Shown here one piece after another: positions 12,079 through 23,733 of a stretch of DNA of 64,000 nt. The position numbers and the translations under genes are program-made. The stretch's first letter is position 1. Each line of letters begins with the position of its first letter. The notes beneath the pieces were generated by a model. That model was given only the letters and a program-made list of their open reading frames with translations, was not told where the DNA came from and did not search any database. The DNA lies in NCBI GenBank assembly GCA_026260175.1, contig JAKCWW010000509.1:19574-83573 (forward strand), written 5' to 3'. The DNA comes from Reticulitermes lucifugus. Its lineage: Eukaryota; Arthropoda; Insecta; Blattodea; Rhinotermitidae.

Positions 12079-15000
12079 GTAATTTCTTGTCATTAAGCTT
12101 CTGGCTACAGTCCCCAGGTACCCCGTTTCTTTCCTGTGATATTGCTGTAGCTGCTAGTTATATTTCTGCAGGGACAAGAAAACTTGGATGGTTCACAGCC
12201 AACAGCGTCACGGCACTTTCAAAACTTGTAACGTGTTCTTGAATAGGGTTTCAGATTCCATGTTGCACAGAGATGCACTTCATCATGAATCACTCCGGAA
12301 AATCATCATTGGTGACATGGTATTGGACTGTAAGTGATGACAGCTATGTGGACTATACTTTGAAGCCTGTTGACACAGGCTTCTTTCTGAGACTACTCGA
12401 TCTATTTTTCGTTAGAGATAAGTAAACAAACGTTGCAGCTGTTCAATAGGTCTTCTGATTTACGACCGGTTCAACATGTGATTGGGTTGGACATTCTTGC
12501 TATTTTATCGAAATGGGACTAATATAGAAATCTGGTCAGTGCCTCACGGACGGACTTCCTTCAGTTTGATGCAAGTCGTGGTAATTCATGGAATGTATCC
12601 AAAGGAGTGAAGAGTATTCCATTGTTATTATACATAAAGGAACACAGATATGTAACTTCTACCGCTGTGTGTTACATTCTCATATTCAGTTTGATTAATA
12701 CTACGTAATTTTTCACTAGTATTACTGCTTCAAAGTAGAAAGTGTACTACAAACGTCATCATACATCATACGTCATATTAACAATTAAGAAAGGCAAAAT
12801 TTATCGACCTTATTGAAGTTGTCCAGCATGTGTAAGCCTATTAAGGTATTTTTTTCTCTATTTTTGTTGCCAGCCTGAAAGAAAGGGTAAAATTCACTCT
12901 GTCCTTACTGAAATTTCGGAGAGAGAAGAGGAAAATTATCAGATGTTAAATCTGTTTTGATAATTTTGCGTTGAAGATGTATACAGTGGTGTGTTTGCAT
13001 CCAGTCACGTACGTACTCAACAACAAAGCTTTCCGATTTCCTTGCGGATACACAAAAAACCTACATTGCCGTAATGACGTGTATTTTCTGTAAGGCCGTA
13101 TGTTTCAGGTGCCTAAGAAGAAAATATTACTTTACTATTAATTCCGTAATTTTCATCTTCTGATTGAATTTGCAAGTGTAAAAACTATGTATTTTAAATT
13201 CGCAACAGCAAATTTACTTATGAATTCCAATGAAACCTCAACATTACAGATACATTATGCATTTCTGAAAACTGTATTTTAAGTATGATAAATGCATTGT
13301 CCTTTGTGCAGTAAGATTCTTCTGTTGGAATACGTAGCTTCCGCAATCCCCCCTCTCCCGACGTTATATTCGTCACTTTTTCTGTATCTGCTCTTTCAAC
13401 TTTCCTCCTGTTACTCAGAAAGTTGTAGTTCGCTTTTAAAAATCTCCTCCTCTGCAAAAAGAAGAATTCATTTTGTTTTCCTCTATCCCTTAACCAATTC
13501 CAAGCCCATCTCCCACCCCCACAGCCACCCTGTGATCTCCCACACAACAGAAGAGCCTTGGTTTGGTCTTTACAGTAAATAGAATTCAACCTAGTTCGGA
13601 AAATTAAAGTTGCAAATGTTTCCTCTTGTCATGTAATCCGTTTTCTTGGCAGGCTAACTTAATTAACTTGCGTAATTAAACTCCCATTAGAAACTGAGTT
13701 TCTTGATGAAAGCCATGGATCTGTGATCTGAATATGCAGATGCAGTTGTTGCTTGCCGCTGGATGGTGATATGTAGCGATCCTGCAGCTTACTTGAAGCA
13801 GTAACTGTGTCCATTGGCACGTTGAGTTCTAGAACGTACAGAACTGCATCGTGTTTTACAGGTTGCATCCGCTGTGGTCCTATTCTTCGCCTTCTTCATT
13901 CTGACATTAATTTCTTCCTGCTTACTGATTCCTCCAACAGATCTCTCTCAAATTTATCACATGGCATCTAACAACACATAATAGAGTATCTTATACTTCA
14001 ATTTTGTCCTGTTATTTTCCACAGTGGTAGATACCATAAATGCCAGCATTTGCAGAATTCAGATTACTGAAATATTCATACTACCTTTGTGAAGTAGGTG
14101 TGGGCACAATCATCTGTTACCAGGCAATTCTTTATTGTCATAGCTTTTCAGATGTGTTTTCCGGTACACTACGTGGACGATTCAGGACAGCTAGGAAATA
14201 ACTGGAAGTAACTGCAAAAATTAGTTACTTATAAGCTGACGGTGTTACTTTTTCATGCTATAATACAATTGTGGTGGACAGTAATGTGTAAATTTTATAC
14301 AGACCAGTGAGACATATGAATAAATAGGGTGAAATTAACATACATGCGATAGTTTGTCAAAAATTAAATACGTGAGAACAGCAGTAACTGGCAGGCCTAA
14401 GTATGAATTTTGCTCTTACGTCAAGTAAATATTTGTTTTCTGTTGTACGACTTTGTGCATTCTAAATCATCCAAGACTGGGGAACGTAAAATACACGTAA
14501 TTATTTTCCTCGTTTTTCTTCATAGTTGTAAGTAGTAGCTTTTGTCCCTAAAGGAATAATTCAAATTGAAGTTTTTTAAGAGAAACGGCTACGAAAATAT
14601 GAAGTGGGTGAGAAGTGCAGAAATTACACAACAGATAATTTCATGTGCCCTACTTTTCTCCCGCTGCAGGTGTAGCCTGGATGAGGGAAGTAAATGTCGA
14701 CGCAGAATTTGGAGTGAAAACGTTTTGGAAAACTTCTAGTTTGGAAAATGAGACAGACAAAAGTACTTAAAGCTTATAATATTAAAATAAGTGTAGGAAA
14801 ATAGTGCAAATATTTCGATTGGATAAAATGTCTTATAATATTAAATACTTTTTGGGGTTTATTTCAAATTTTCGAGATCCATTATTCGGGTTTCATTGAC
14901 GCCAAGGTTAAAAATGCTTAGATTTTTACCCCCTCACGCAATTCTTAGCCGTAGGCTTAAACCGTAGAGAACTGCTCAACAGTAACAGGTCTGACTTTTA

Positions 15001-15290
15001 TTCGGTAGGCACTCACTTCGGAACTGATCTCCGAAAGTGGCTATTGTCAAGTTTTTTCGTGTTTTCCGTGGTCCCCTGTAGATAATTCTGGGATAATGTC
15101 AAGCAGTCCAAGAGCACTTCTTTCCAAATTACATTTTATTTAAGTTAATCCTTGCAGTGGGTAAAACAGTTTGCCTGTAACTATCCTTTAGACAAAAGTA
15201 CCTTAAAATCCTTTGGCAGAAATATGAAGCGTTAACTACAGAGCCGTGCAGTAAAGAATACATTGCTGAATAAACACTTTTTGGTTATAA
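12079..15290. other. Long stretch without recognised gene
   Basis: Frames up to 123 codons (minus, 13589-13218) overlap a 96-codon frame on the other strand. Neither shows a known motif, and 13340-13560 is a pyrimidine-rich stretch that keeps frames open by composition. Confidence 0.5.
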
Positions 15291-15612
15291 GTTCTTTATT
15301 ATTACCAATCTCAGCACAGTAATTCTTTTAACTCCTACATGTTTCGGCTAACCATCGTAGCCATAATCAGGGAGTCACTTTTCACAGACGTGCGCAGATT
15401 TCAATATGTCGATGAGTGGTAATATGTAAACAATATTTACATATGTAAATATTGTTAAATATTTAAATAATTAATGTACATATTAACATTAACTGACATA
15501 CTGTACGCTGCGCACGTCTGTGAAAAGTGACTCCCTGATTATGGCTACGATGGCTAGCCGAAACATGTAGGAGTAAAAAGAATTACTGCAATGATTGTTA
15601 ATAATAAAAAAC
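15291..15612. repeat. Near-palindromic element with hammerhead-like motif in both arms
   Basis: Arms 15291-15428 and 15457-15612 are close reverse complements, and the centre (15429-15456) is a perfect 28-base palindrome. In the right arm (+) the order is ACTCC (15530-15534), CTGATTA (15535-15541), hairpin GGCTA/TAGCC (15543-15559), GAAA (15560-15563), CATGTA (15564-15569) and GGAGT (15570-15574). ACTCC and GGAGT pair as stem I, GGCTA/TAGCC form stem II, and ACATGT is self-complementary, a minimal stem III that could form between two copies, followed by a GUA cleavage-type triplet. The left arm carries the same on the minus strand. One core position departs from the consensus. The layout resembles hammerheads described in Penelope-like element terminal repeats. 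Confidence 0.7.
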
Positions 15613-16909
15613 GTATATGTAAAACAACTGCACGAAATATATATAATATTAAGTACATTTCTTGCTTTATAGCGTCTTGGAAAATATAAATTTCTGTTCC
15701 AGGACATCCCATAAATATTGGTTCCATAATGTAAACGCAGTAGGCACACAGGTAGTACTCTCGTGAAACATATGAACATCTTGATAAGGATTAACGAATA
15801 TCTAAGCTGATCCCTGTGGTTCATTCCATTCCAGCCCCATCGTTTTATACCAGAACATCGCTATAAACAATCTTCCGCTCCGCCTTCAATATCCAATGTA
15901 ATATAGACGTGCTTAGTGCCTCGAAATGAGATTTCAAATCTAATCCTTACTGAATACGGAACATACGTGCGGACTTGTCAGTGAACTTGATAAACACGTT
16001 TGCGGCAGACGATTCTAAAATTAGCCTTCTATATTTTGTCACAAAAAGGAAAGTAATGTCAACTTTTCCTGACTGTCATATACGAGTACAGTAGTCCGGA
16101 TGACATGATCTGATTTGGCACAAAATGTCGTTATTTTTCCAACTTTTTTGAAAGTGGTTAATTTAACATAACAATAGGACGTCGCACATTGTTTTTTTCA
16201 GTAAGGTGTATTTGATATACACGACGTTTTGGGATTTAACTCTATCCCATATTCTGATGCTTAGTTTCCACCTTTTTTTTGCCATCCTAGGGGAGTATTT
16301 TCCCGTTCTTTCTACTTTCCAATAATTAATGTTAATAATTACCTTTAAAACAGTTAAATTGATTTACATGTTTGGCCCAGAATGCTTCATTCATATTCCA
16401 GAGCTTTCTGTAAAAAACAAAGAGCATTATGATATAAAATTTTGAGTTAAGTAATAAATGTGAAAAGTATTTTGAATGCTGTCCACCGCGTTAGGTTTTT
16501 ATCGCAAAAACTTTCGAAAACTCTTTGTCTTTCCGTATTCAGCTGATAAGTAAGGGAAATGATAATCTTATTCTGGTGGGCCCATGTGAAACAGCTGGTG
16601 TATGCAACGGACCCACCGAAATAATATCCCTCTGTCTTTCCTTTTCCACCTTAAGGGGGACACGGTATCAGTTTTGGAAACTTTTTGGTTGGGAAACGTT
16701 GTGTTTGAAAAACGAAGAAGCCGGGAAGTGTTCAACACATTAGTCGGGGTTATTGAACTGCACCATTATCACAAATGAAGAAGCATGTTAAAAGAATACA
16801 GGACCATCCCATTATGTAGCTACGTTATATTCGAACACCCATACATTGTAAACAACGCAACATTATTAAGTTTCTGTTTTATAGCAATAAGTGTCAGCCG
16901 ATTCCAGTG
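15613..16909. other. No recognised gene
   Basis: AT-rich. Holds one degenerate hammerhead-like motif on the minus strand at 16225-16257 (GGGAT/ATCCC hairpin followed by AAAACGTCG). Confidence 0.5.
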
Positions 16910-17181
16910 GCCGCGCGATCTAAGGCGTGGGTCTGCGGCAGCTCGTTTCCTAAGATTGCGGGTTCGAATCTCGCCGGGGGCATGGATGTTTGTCTCTTGT
17001 GAGTGTTGTATGTTGTAAGTTGTGAGGTAGAGGTTTCTGCGTCGGGCTGATCACTCGTCCAGAGGAGTCCTACCGAGTGTGATGTGTCCAAATGTGATCG
17101 TGAAGCCTCGATAATGAGAAGGCCGTGGCCCACTGTGGGCTGTTGTGCCATGGAAAAAAGTAATGCGTGCTAAGAGAAGAG
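16910..17181 (+). mobile_element. tRNA-derived SINE-1, near full length
   Basis: Begins GGCCGCGCGATCTAAGGC (A-box region) and has a B box GGTTCGAATCTCGCC at about 16961. The body runs through GTCGGGCTGATCACTCGTCC to a tail GGGCTGTTGTGCCATGG followed by A-rich sequence. ATTCCAGTG (16901-16909) and AATCCAGTG (17182-17190) are a likely target duplication with one mismatch. The same tail is seen at 22039-22380 and 19720-19855 on the other strand. Internal Pol III promoter boxes are expected for the class. Confidence 0.85.
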
Positions 17182-17549
17182 AATCCAGTGCCAATTGAAT
17201 ATCACAGTAGCCTACTAATTCGACAGTTATCTACGAAGCATGCCTAATAGGAAGGTTTCCTAGCCTGAAAAATTTATGTTAATCCAGAGTATTTTTGGTA
17301 GAAGGTAGCACTTACAGTAAGGGTGACGTGCAACAAATGGCACTAGAGTCATATCGTACTCAGTTGATGTGCAAGCAACGTCACTGGAAACCTAATTCCT
17401 CAAAGAAGTTTGAAGTACGATTCGGTTTCGTGGGAGAATCGTGTTTCCATCATTGAAATTCGCGGTCAATTTGTATACTGATGACGTAATGAGAGTGTAG
17501 CATGACAGAAATTGACGCAAAGAGTTCGAAAATGGTAAACCAACATCCA

Positions 17550-17573
17550 TGATGATGATGATGATGATGATGA
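17550..17573. repeat. (GAT)n microsatellite
   Basis: About eight GAT units. Confidence 0.9.
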
Positions 17574-17891
17574 TAATTGCACTGGTCGGCCCAGCACATC
17601 AAGGATGGGTGTTATCGCCGCACGCGTAGAGGAACTGATTTTTAAAAACCGATGTATCACTCGGAATATCGCCACTTCCACAGTAATAAGGAATTTAAAT
17701 TGCTGTTCGTGAATGGCTGCGAATTCAGGGGCAAGATTTCTACCGCGACAGAATGTTTCGTATCTAAGTGGTAAAGTACACCAATGTGCCCAGGGATAAC
17801 GCTGAAAAATAAAAATAATTCTGCGGAGTAAATGAGCTACAATTAACGTTGTATTCACTGCTAGTTTACTTTTTATGACATGGGTACCCTT

Positions 17892-18148
17892 TTTTTCTGG
17901 TGAAGGGCCCCGCAGCAGATGCTACGGACGCATCGCAGCCTAGAGGTTTATTGTGTAACCCTGTGATGAAGATGATTAGTTTTTTCGTTTTACCAAGTAA
18001 TGGAGCACCGGTGGAATTAAATTGACAGGGGAAAAACCTGTCCCAATGCCACTTTGTCCACCACAAATCCCACATGGACTGACCCGTGATCGAACCCGGG
18101 ACTCCGCGGTGAGAGGCCGGCGACTAACCGCCTGAGCCATGGCACGGC
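17892..18148 (-). mobile_element. tRNA-derived SINE-2, full length with perfect target duplication
   Basis: The minus strand starts GGCCGTGCCATGGCTCAGGC, has B box GGGTTCGATCACGGG, then GTGGGATTTGTGGTGGACAA and a long unique tail ending in A-rich sequence. The 13-base direct repeat CATGGGTACCCTT occurs at 17879-17891 and 18149-18161, flanking exactly both ends. The length of 257 bp is typical of a complete SINE. Clean flanks suggest a fairly young insertion. Confidence 0.93.
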
Positions 18149-18161
18149 CATGGGTACCCTT

Positions 18162-19103
18162 ATGCCTAGAATACCCTTATTGTGTGTTAAAAATATCCAC
18201 TTGTTCCTTTACGGTCTCCTTTTTAAGCACTTAACAAACACGTTTTCTTTATTTGTTCTTGAAATACGCGTCGTACCGGAAAGTTGATGGTTCTAAAATT
18301 CGTATTCGTCCTGTTGTATAGCATGTACTGGTCCACAAATTTAAAACAGCACACGCGCACAGCTGTTGCTTACGCTATTTCGGAAACGTAATCTTGTTAC
18401 CTGCTGCCTACACAAAGTAGGAGGGACTGCATCAAGCGTCCGTTGATCCGTTTATAGAAGGCTGCATGGTTTCCTGGGTAAACTTATTCCTTTACCCTCC
18501 GCGACAGTAAACACTCGCGTGGATGAAGTATTGATCTACAAAAACAGTGCTAGATTATGTTGCAAAATTACATGTGTACCCATGTTCAGAAAATCGGCTG
18601 TGGATACGAAATACGCCGACCGTTCGAACCCTTATTTTTTTAAGTAAACTTTATTCGGTCGTCAGCAAACAAGAGATTAATAATCTGGCTTACAACATAG
18701 TATATGATAATGGCATGAATTCGAAACCATTTCGCACCTAAATTAGACAAGAAGCTTATAATAATTTTTTGCGGGGAAATGCCCATTTCTATTAGGATCC
18801 TGTAAAACTATTTCGAGGAACATTTACGGAAGACATCTTGTCTGTGTCATTTCAAACTGGTCACTGACACATTTCCATTTCTTATTTTAGTTGTCAGTAT
18901 CTCAGTTCGCTGATTGTCACTGGTAGGCGACACTTGTTTCTCATTAGGAGCTTCGGCTTTAATTATGGGTCCGGAGGCGGGCTATTCTAACAGAAAATCA
19001 TGCTGATTTTTGTCATTATTTCTAGGTAGATGCTGGGAAAAACCTCAAAATGAGCCAAATTACTTCCATTAACATCCTTGCGTAGGAGACTATCCTTATC
19101 ACC
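18162..19103. other. No recognised feature
   Basis: No coding or repeat pattern recognised apart from short chance frames. Confidence 0.55.
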
Positions 19104-19535
19104 TAGTCTGCCTTACGACAGGTCCATAGCCTCTTCCAAAGCAAGTTGTGTGATCTAATGTTTTCTCCTTCAATTTTCAGTATCTCGTCATTTCCTTCAG
19201 CTCCTTACATCTTCTTCCTCGTCTTCCCTTTCCTTCTCTCTTTCCTTGAATGACGTGTTTTAGAAAGCAGTTAATACATAAGATGTGACCAATCCACTTA
19301 ACCTTCCTTCGTTTTATTGTATGTAGAACTTTTTTTCTTTCTTGACCCTTCGTAATACTTTATTTTTCACACGATCAGTCCAAATAATCTTCTCTGTCCT
19401 TCCCCAGCACCACGTTTCACAACTTTCAAGGTACATCTGCTCTACTTTCCGAAGTGTCCAAGTTTTAGCACCTTACGAAGCTGTGCTTCAGATGTAGCAT
19501 TTCACTAGTTTCTTCCTTAAATTTAAGACTGTATA
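19104..19535 (-). mobile_element. LINE family A, 3' end fragment (copy 2)
   Basis: The minus strand matches 3370-3893 and 35212-35927 block by block: the reverse complement of GGAAGAGGCTATGGACCTGT at about 19117-19136, a basic Arg/Lys-rich zone at about 19200-19260, the WTDRV region at about 19375, and LKFKEETS-like coding at about 19510-19530. Frame breaks are several. No polymerase domain and no target duplication seen. Confidence 0.8.
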
Positions 19536-19719
19536 ACCTGTGAAATTAGGACACCAAAGGAATTCGACTATCATGGCCCATTTAAAAAGAATGTTTTCTT
19601 GTAATAAATTTTTAAAATCATTGCTGCAGTACAAACGTCCAAATACACTAAGTGCATAAGCACATATTTGATTAAACTCCGAAAATTTCTGATAATGTTT
19701 GACACTACTGAGCTTGTCT

Positions 19720-19855
19720 TTTTTTTTTCAATGGCTCGACAGCCCCTTGGGGGCCCAGGCCGCCTCATTTTTCCAGTCTTCACGATCACACACTTTTTAG
19801 ACACACCACGCTCGGTAGGACTCCTCTGGACGAGGGACCAGCTCGTCGCAGAGAC
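19720..19855 (-). mobile_element. SINE-1, 5'-truncated, with 13-bp target duplication
   Basis: ACTGAGCTTGTCT occurs at 19707-19719 and 19856-19868. Between them, on the minus strand, lie the SINE-1 3' body (GTCCAGAGGAGTCCTACCGA) and tail GGGGCTGTCGAGCCATTG plus a run of A. The tRNA head is missing, as expected for incomplete reverse transcription. Confidence 0.92.
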
Positions 19856-19868
19856 ACTGAGCTTGTCT

Positions 19869-22024
19869 ACTGAAGTATAAACCCCCACTTCAGTGACATT
19901 TCTGTGTTTGGCTGGTTTTATATTACCATTAATTTGTGTCATATGCATTCTGCGAGGACTTACACTAAAAATCTGAGAACAAATGGTGGGCTACGTTTAG
20001 TTTAATCCATAGATCTATTAGCTCTTTAGGAGAGTGTTCACATTAAGTGTCGAATTATTGTAGTCCTAGGTGGTTATCTGTCGCTAAACGGTCCCTGGAA
20101 TGAACAAGGCTTTGTCTATATGATGCACGTAATTGGATTATAACTTCATAATTTGATACAAAAGTGCTGCTCTGTAGAGAATGCGTATCAAACCCTAAAC
20201 TGAAATTTTAGGTTCCACTAGTGGATGTAATAATGAATTCAATTTATTGAACTGCCCCAGTAGCCGCCAGCCACTCTCTATTTTCTGTGTATTCAAAGTT
20301 CGTAAATTTAGGTTACCTCCCTTTCCTTGTTTTACTTATCGCAGTCTTCATTTTCCAAACATTTACAACGTAGTGCTGCATCTTTCCCCTCTCAGGTCTT
20401 TTGGCGTCACTTCCATTCTGAACAGAGAAAGTTGACGTTGATCTTTTCAGATCGCATTACAGTATTTCTTCCGCGCGTAGCAACAGACGTGCAAACACAC
20501 CTTTCAAGATGGCACGTTACAGACGTGTAACTGAGACCAGTGACACTACTTACAAATACTAAATGAGTTTCCAGAGGTAAGAAGAAAATTCATCCTAAGG
20601 CTTGAACAGTAATTTCACAAAACACTTACTAGTCACTCAAGTAGATGGTACCCGCATTTGGTAATCCGTGCCGTAAGTGTAAATCGTCTCTCCTTATGTC
20701 ACATGAAAAAGTAACTTTCTTCCAAAAATTTGTTTTGTATAGCAGATTTTCTTCGGTTATGTTTACCAGCAGCCATCCTAAACGCGTGAAAATTGAGATA
20801 AAAGCGCCCTCCATTTAGGAGCTTCGGTTCGTAGCGAATACTGCGGTTACAAATCCTGCACTCCCCTTCAGCTAAGAAACAGCATCTGTGTGAGATGAAA
20901 TGAGACGCGTCTTTTTCCTTTGTAGTGAAAAAAATTACTTTTCCAGCTCTTAGCTTGTATTATTTCTGTCCATTGTAGCACTGCCACTGTTTCTCATAGT
21001 GTCTTGATATTTCAGAATTACGTAATTTTACGACGTGCCTGTTGGAATCTGAAAGAAAGTGGATAATTTCATTTTATTCTGGAAGCAGTTCCTTTAATGA
21101 CTCCTTAAAGTCACAACTGAGTGTTTCAGTGTCAGTGTGGCACATAACGTAGACTGACATATTCGCAAAACAATGTGAACAAAAATGGGAATGACTTCAT
21201 TTGTTTGTAACAGTAGTCTGACATGTGTGTATTACGGCCTATGGCGAAACAAGCCTCCTGGCTTTAGATTTTCAGTAGTTTTCCAGCTTCATAAAGACCA
21301 GGATACGGTAATCACTGTCCTTTTGCTTCATCAACCAACATTATTTTCAATATCATACCGCTTTCAGAAAGTAATATGAAACCTTTAAAGCACGGTACCA
21401 CTGTTCTAACGTTGTCTCCACACTTCTGCCACACGGTGTGCGTATTCATGTGTTTTCGTTGATTCTCGTAATAAACAATGATTACTTTCCTTAAGAAACA
21501 ACGGTTTGTATTTGTAATGGAGACGCATTCTATTTCCTATTAACAGGGTACTAATATTTTAAGTATTACTCACATGAACTAAAGTCTTCAAATAATGAAT
21601 TAGAAATAAATGAATTTCTCAATAGTAATAACAATAACAACAACAATTTTCACTGTAATATGCAATTGCTTTTTTTTTACTTACGCATCTGAATTCGACA
21701 CGGGTTACACATACTTGATTACAGCACGTATGTTAGGTACTGCGGTGTATCGTTTTTAGCTTTTCGAGATACTGACTCTACTATCAGGGCAAACCGAGGA
21801 ACACAGGCTAAGATTCGAAAAAAATGTATATTTGCAATTAGACGCAGAATACAGAGAGTTACAGCAAAGAGAGACCACTTGTTTTACCCTCAGTGAGTCC
21901 CCTCATTGATTCTAGGATAATTGTTAAGTTTTGTGACGATCACTTACAGAGAGAATTACTGTGTTTCTGGGCTGTATACATCTTCCCCATTTTTTCTCCC
22001 GAAGACGGAAACAGGATACTCATT
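19869..22024. other. No recognised gene
   Basis: AT-rich. A possible hammerhead-like motif lies at 21758-21787 on the minus strand (CTGATAG, hairpin, CGAAAAGCTA; AGCT is self-complementary). Nothing else recognised. Confidence 0.5.
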
Positions 22025-22038
22025 ACATGATTTGTTTA

Positions 22039-22380
22039 TAATAATAATAATAACCATGGCTCAACAGCCCTCTAAGTCGTGCGCATTCGTGGCAGTTGGT
22101 GACTGACAAACTGGCCGCGCTACTGTTCTATCGATCCTGATGTGTCCGCCAGAGCCATCTGGCAGGCAGTNNNNNNNNNNNNNNNNNNNNNNNNNNNNNN
22201 NNNNNNNNNNNNNNNNNNNNNNNNNNNNNNNNNNNNNNNNNNNNNNNNNNNNNNNNNNNNNNNNNNNNNNNNNNNNNNNNNNNNNNNNNNNNNNNNNNNN
22301 NNNNNNNNNNNNNNNNNNNNNCCCGCGAACCTTGGGTCCAGTGGCGAGCACGCTAACCACTAGTCCACCGAGGTCGACAC
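22039..22380 (-). mobile_element. tRNA-derived SINE-1 with internal assembly gap and 14-bp target duplication
   Basis: ACATGATTTGTTTA at 22025-22038 and 22381-22394 flanks the element exactly. On the minus strand it begins with a tRNA-like head (GTGGACTAGTGGTTAGCGTG and GGTTCGCGGG) and ends GGGCTGTTGAGCCATGG followed by a TTA-repeat tail. The 151-base N run (22171-22321) hides the middle. Confidence 0.92.
22171..22321. other. Assembly gap (151 N)
   Basis: Run of N inside a SINE. The sequence is unknown; it probably failed because the SINE is repeated elsewhere in the genome. Confidence 1.
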
Positions 22381-22394
22381 ACATGATTTGTTTA

Positions 22395-23498
22395 ACGTGC
22401 TAAAATTTATGCGTTGTAAGTTACCTGACAACGCAACATGCTTTCAAATCTTAAATACCATTGGCCATGGGACACTCTTGATAACCGCTAACTTAAGTTG
22501 AATCATGCTCAATTCCTGATGATGATAACATACTATTTGAATTAAGCTTATTTAAAGAATAATTGCGGTTCCTCAGTTACATGTGGCAGGAAAGATATGA
22601 AGCTTGAATGCTAAATAGTGTTCGTGACGTTTCGTAATCCTTTCTTTGCGTTCTTTTTGTATTTTATTTGACATGATAACACTTGAGCGTAGGAACGTGA
22701 TTAACTCTGCCGTGTGTTCGTTGCATTATTTTAGTTCAGTCTGTGCTCAGAGTTTGATGCCTTTGACACCGTGTTTCATCTGAAACTACTGAACTGTTTC
22801 GTAAATTTACTTCCTGCATTGAGGTTTCTGCTCTCCGTCGTAACCAAATTAGCTAACATTTACTGCTCGGTAGGATAAGCTTGTAGGCCTAACTAGGATA
22901 TAAGCTAACACGTGTATTTGTCTCTCATAAACTCTGTGTAAACCTATTTACACAATCCTGTTCATGCGAAGATAATTTGCTTGTATAGGCTTAGGCTATG
23001 TATTTTCTGCTGTACTCTTGTCTACACTCAAGGATGATCTACCTGTAAGCCACACTTTGTACAATGATGATACACGTGCGACAGAAGATCTCGGTGAATA
23101 GACATTTCTTGCTCCTGTTGCTATTGTTTCTGCAACTAATTAGCGATAATTTCTGAGGTATGTAAGCTTCTCGTTTATCAGAGTGTTTCTCACGAAGAGA
23201 CTAGCGACGATAATTTAATGGATCCGGTTCCATCCTAGTGTTCATGCACCAGTCACATTATATAATTTCGTTACTGCTACAATACACATTAAGTAATGAG
23301 TCCTTTTTCACAAAAATGTAATCAATTCAAATCCGGAATCATTATAGTTAATTGTTTTTCTTTGTGCTTAGCATTACAGAGTTTAATTATGCCCGAACGG
23401 AATGCGAGGAAGGGCAGCAAGTATGGACTGACGGGGATGTGAGAAGTAGTGACGGTGGCTGTAAGTGTTTTTGTTTGTGGTATATTTAACGATTCTGC
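22395..23498. other. No recognised feature
   Basis: AT-rich. No coding or repeat structure recognised. Confidence 0.55.
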
Positions 23499-23511
23499 TA
23501 CTGATTCAGAT

Positions 23512-23720
23512 AAGATAGGAGGATAATATTAAAATGGATCTTCAAGAAGTGGGATGGGGGGGCATGGACTGGATTGATATGGCTCAGGATAGGGACAGGC
23601 GGCGGGCTGTTGTGAATGTGGTAATGAACCTTCGGGTTCCATAAAACGCAGGGAATTTCTTGACTAGCTGGCGACCTGCTCGCTTCTCAAGAAGGACTCT
23701 GCTCCATGAAGTTAGTTAGA
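23512..23720 (+). mobile_element. LINE family B, 5'-truncated copy with target duplication (copy 3)
   Basis: TACTGATTCAGAT occurs at 23499-23511 and 23721-23733 and bounds the element exactly. It begins at AAGATAGGAGG and holds GATAATATTAAAATGGATCT. The peptide-like stretch reads [19 protein letters not shown], then NLRVP, a stop, and a short 3' UTR ending in a GTTAGTTA tail. This is the C-terminal end of a non-LTR retrotransposon ORF, inserted as a severely truncated copy. Confidence 0.9.
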
Positions 23721-23733
23721 TACTGATTCAGAT

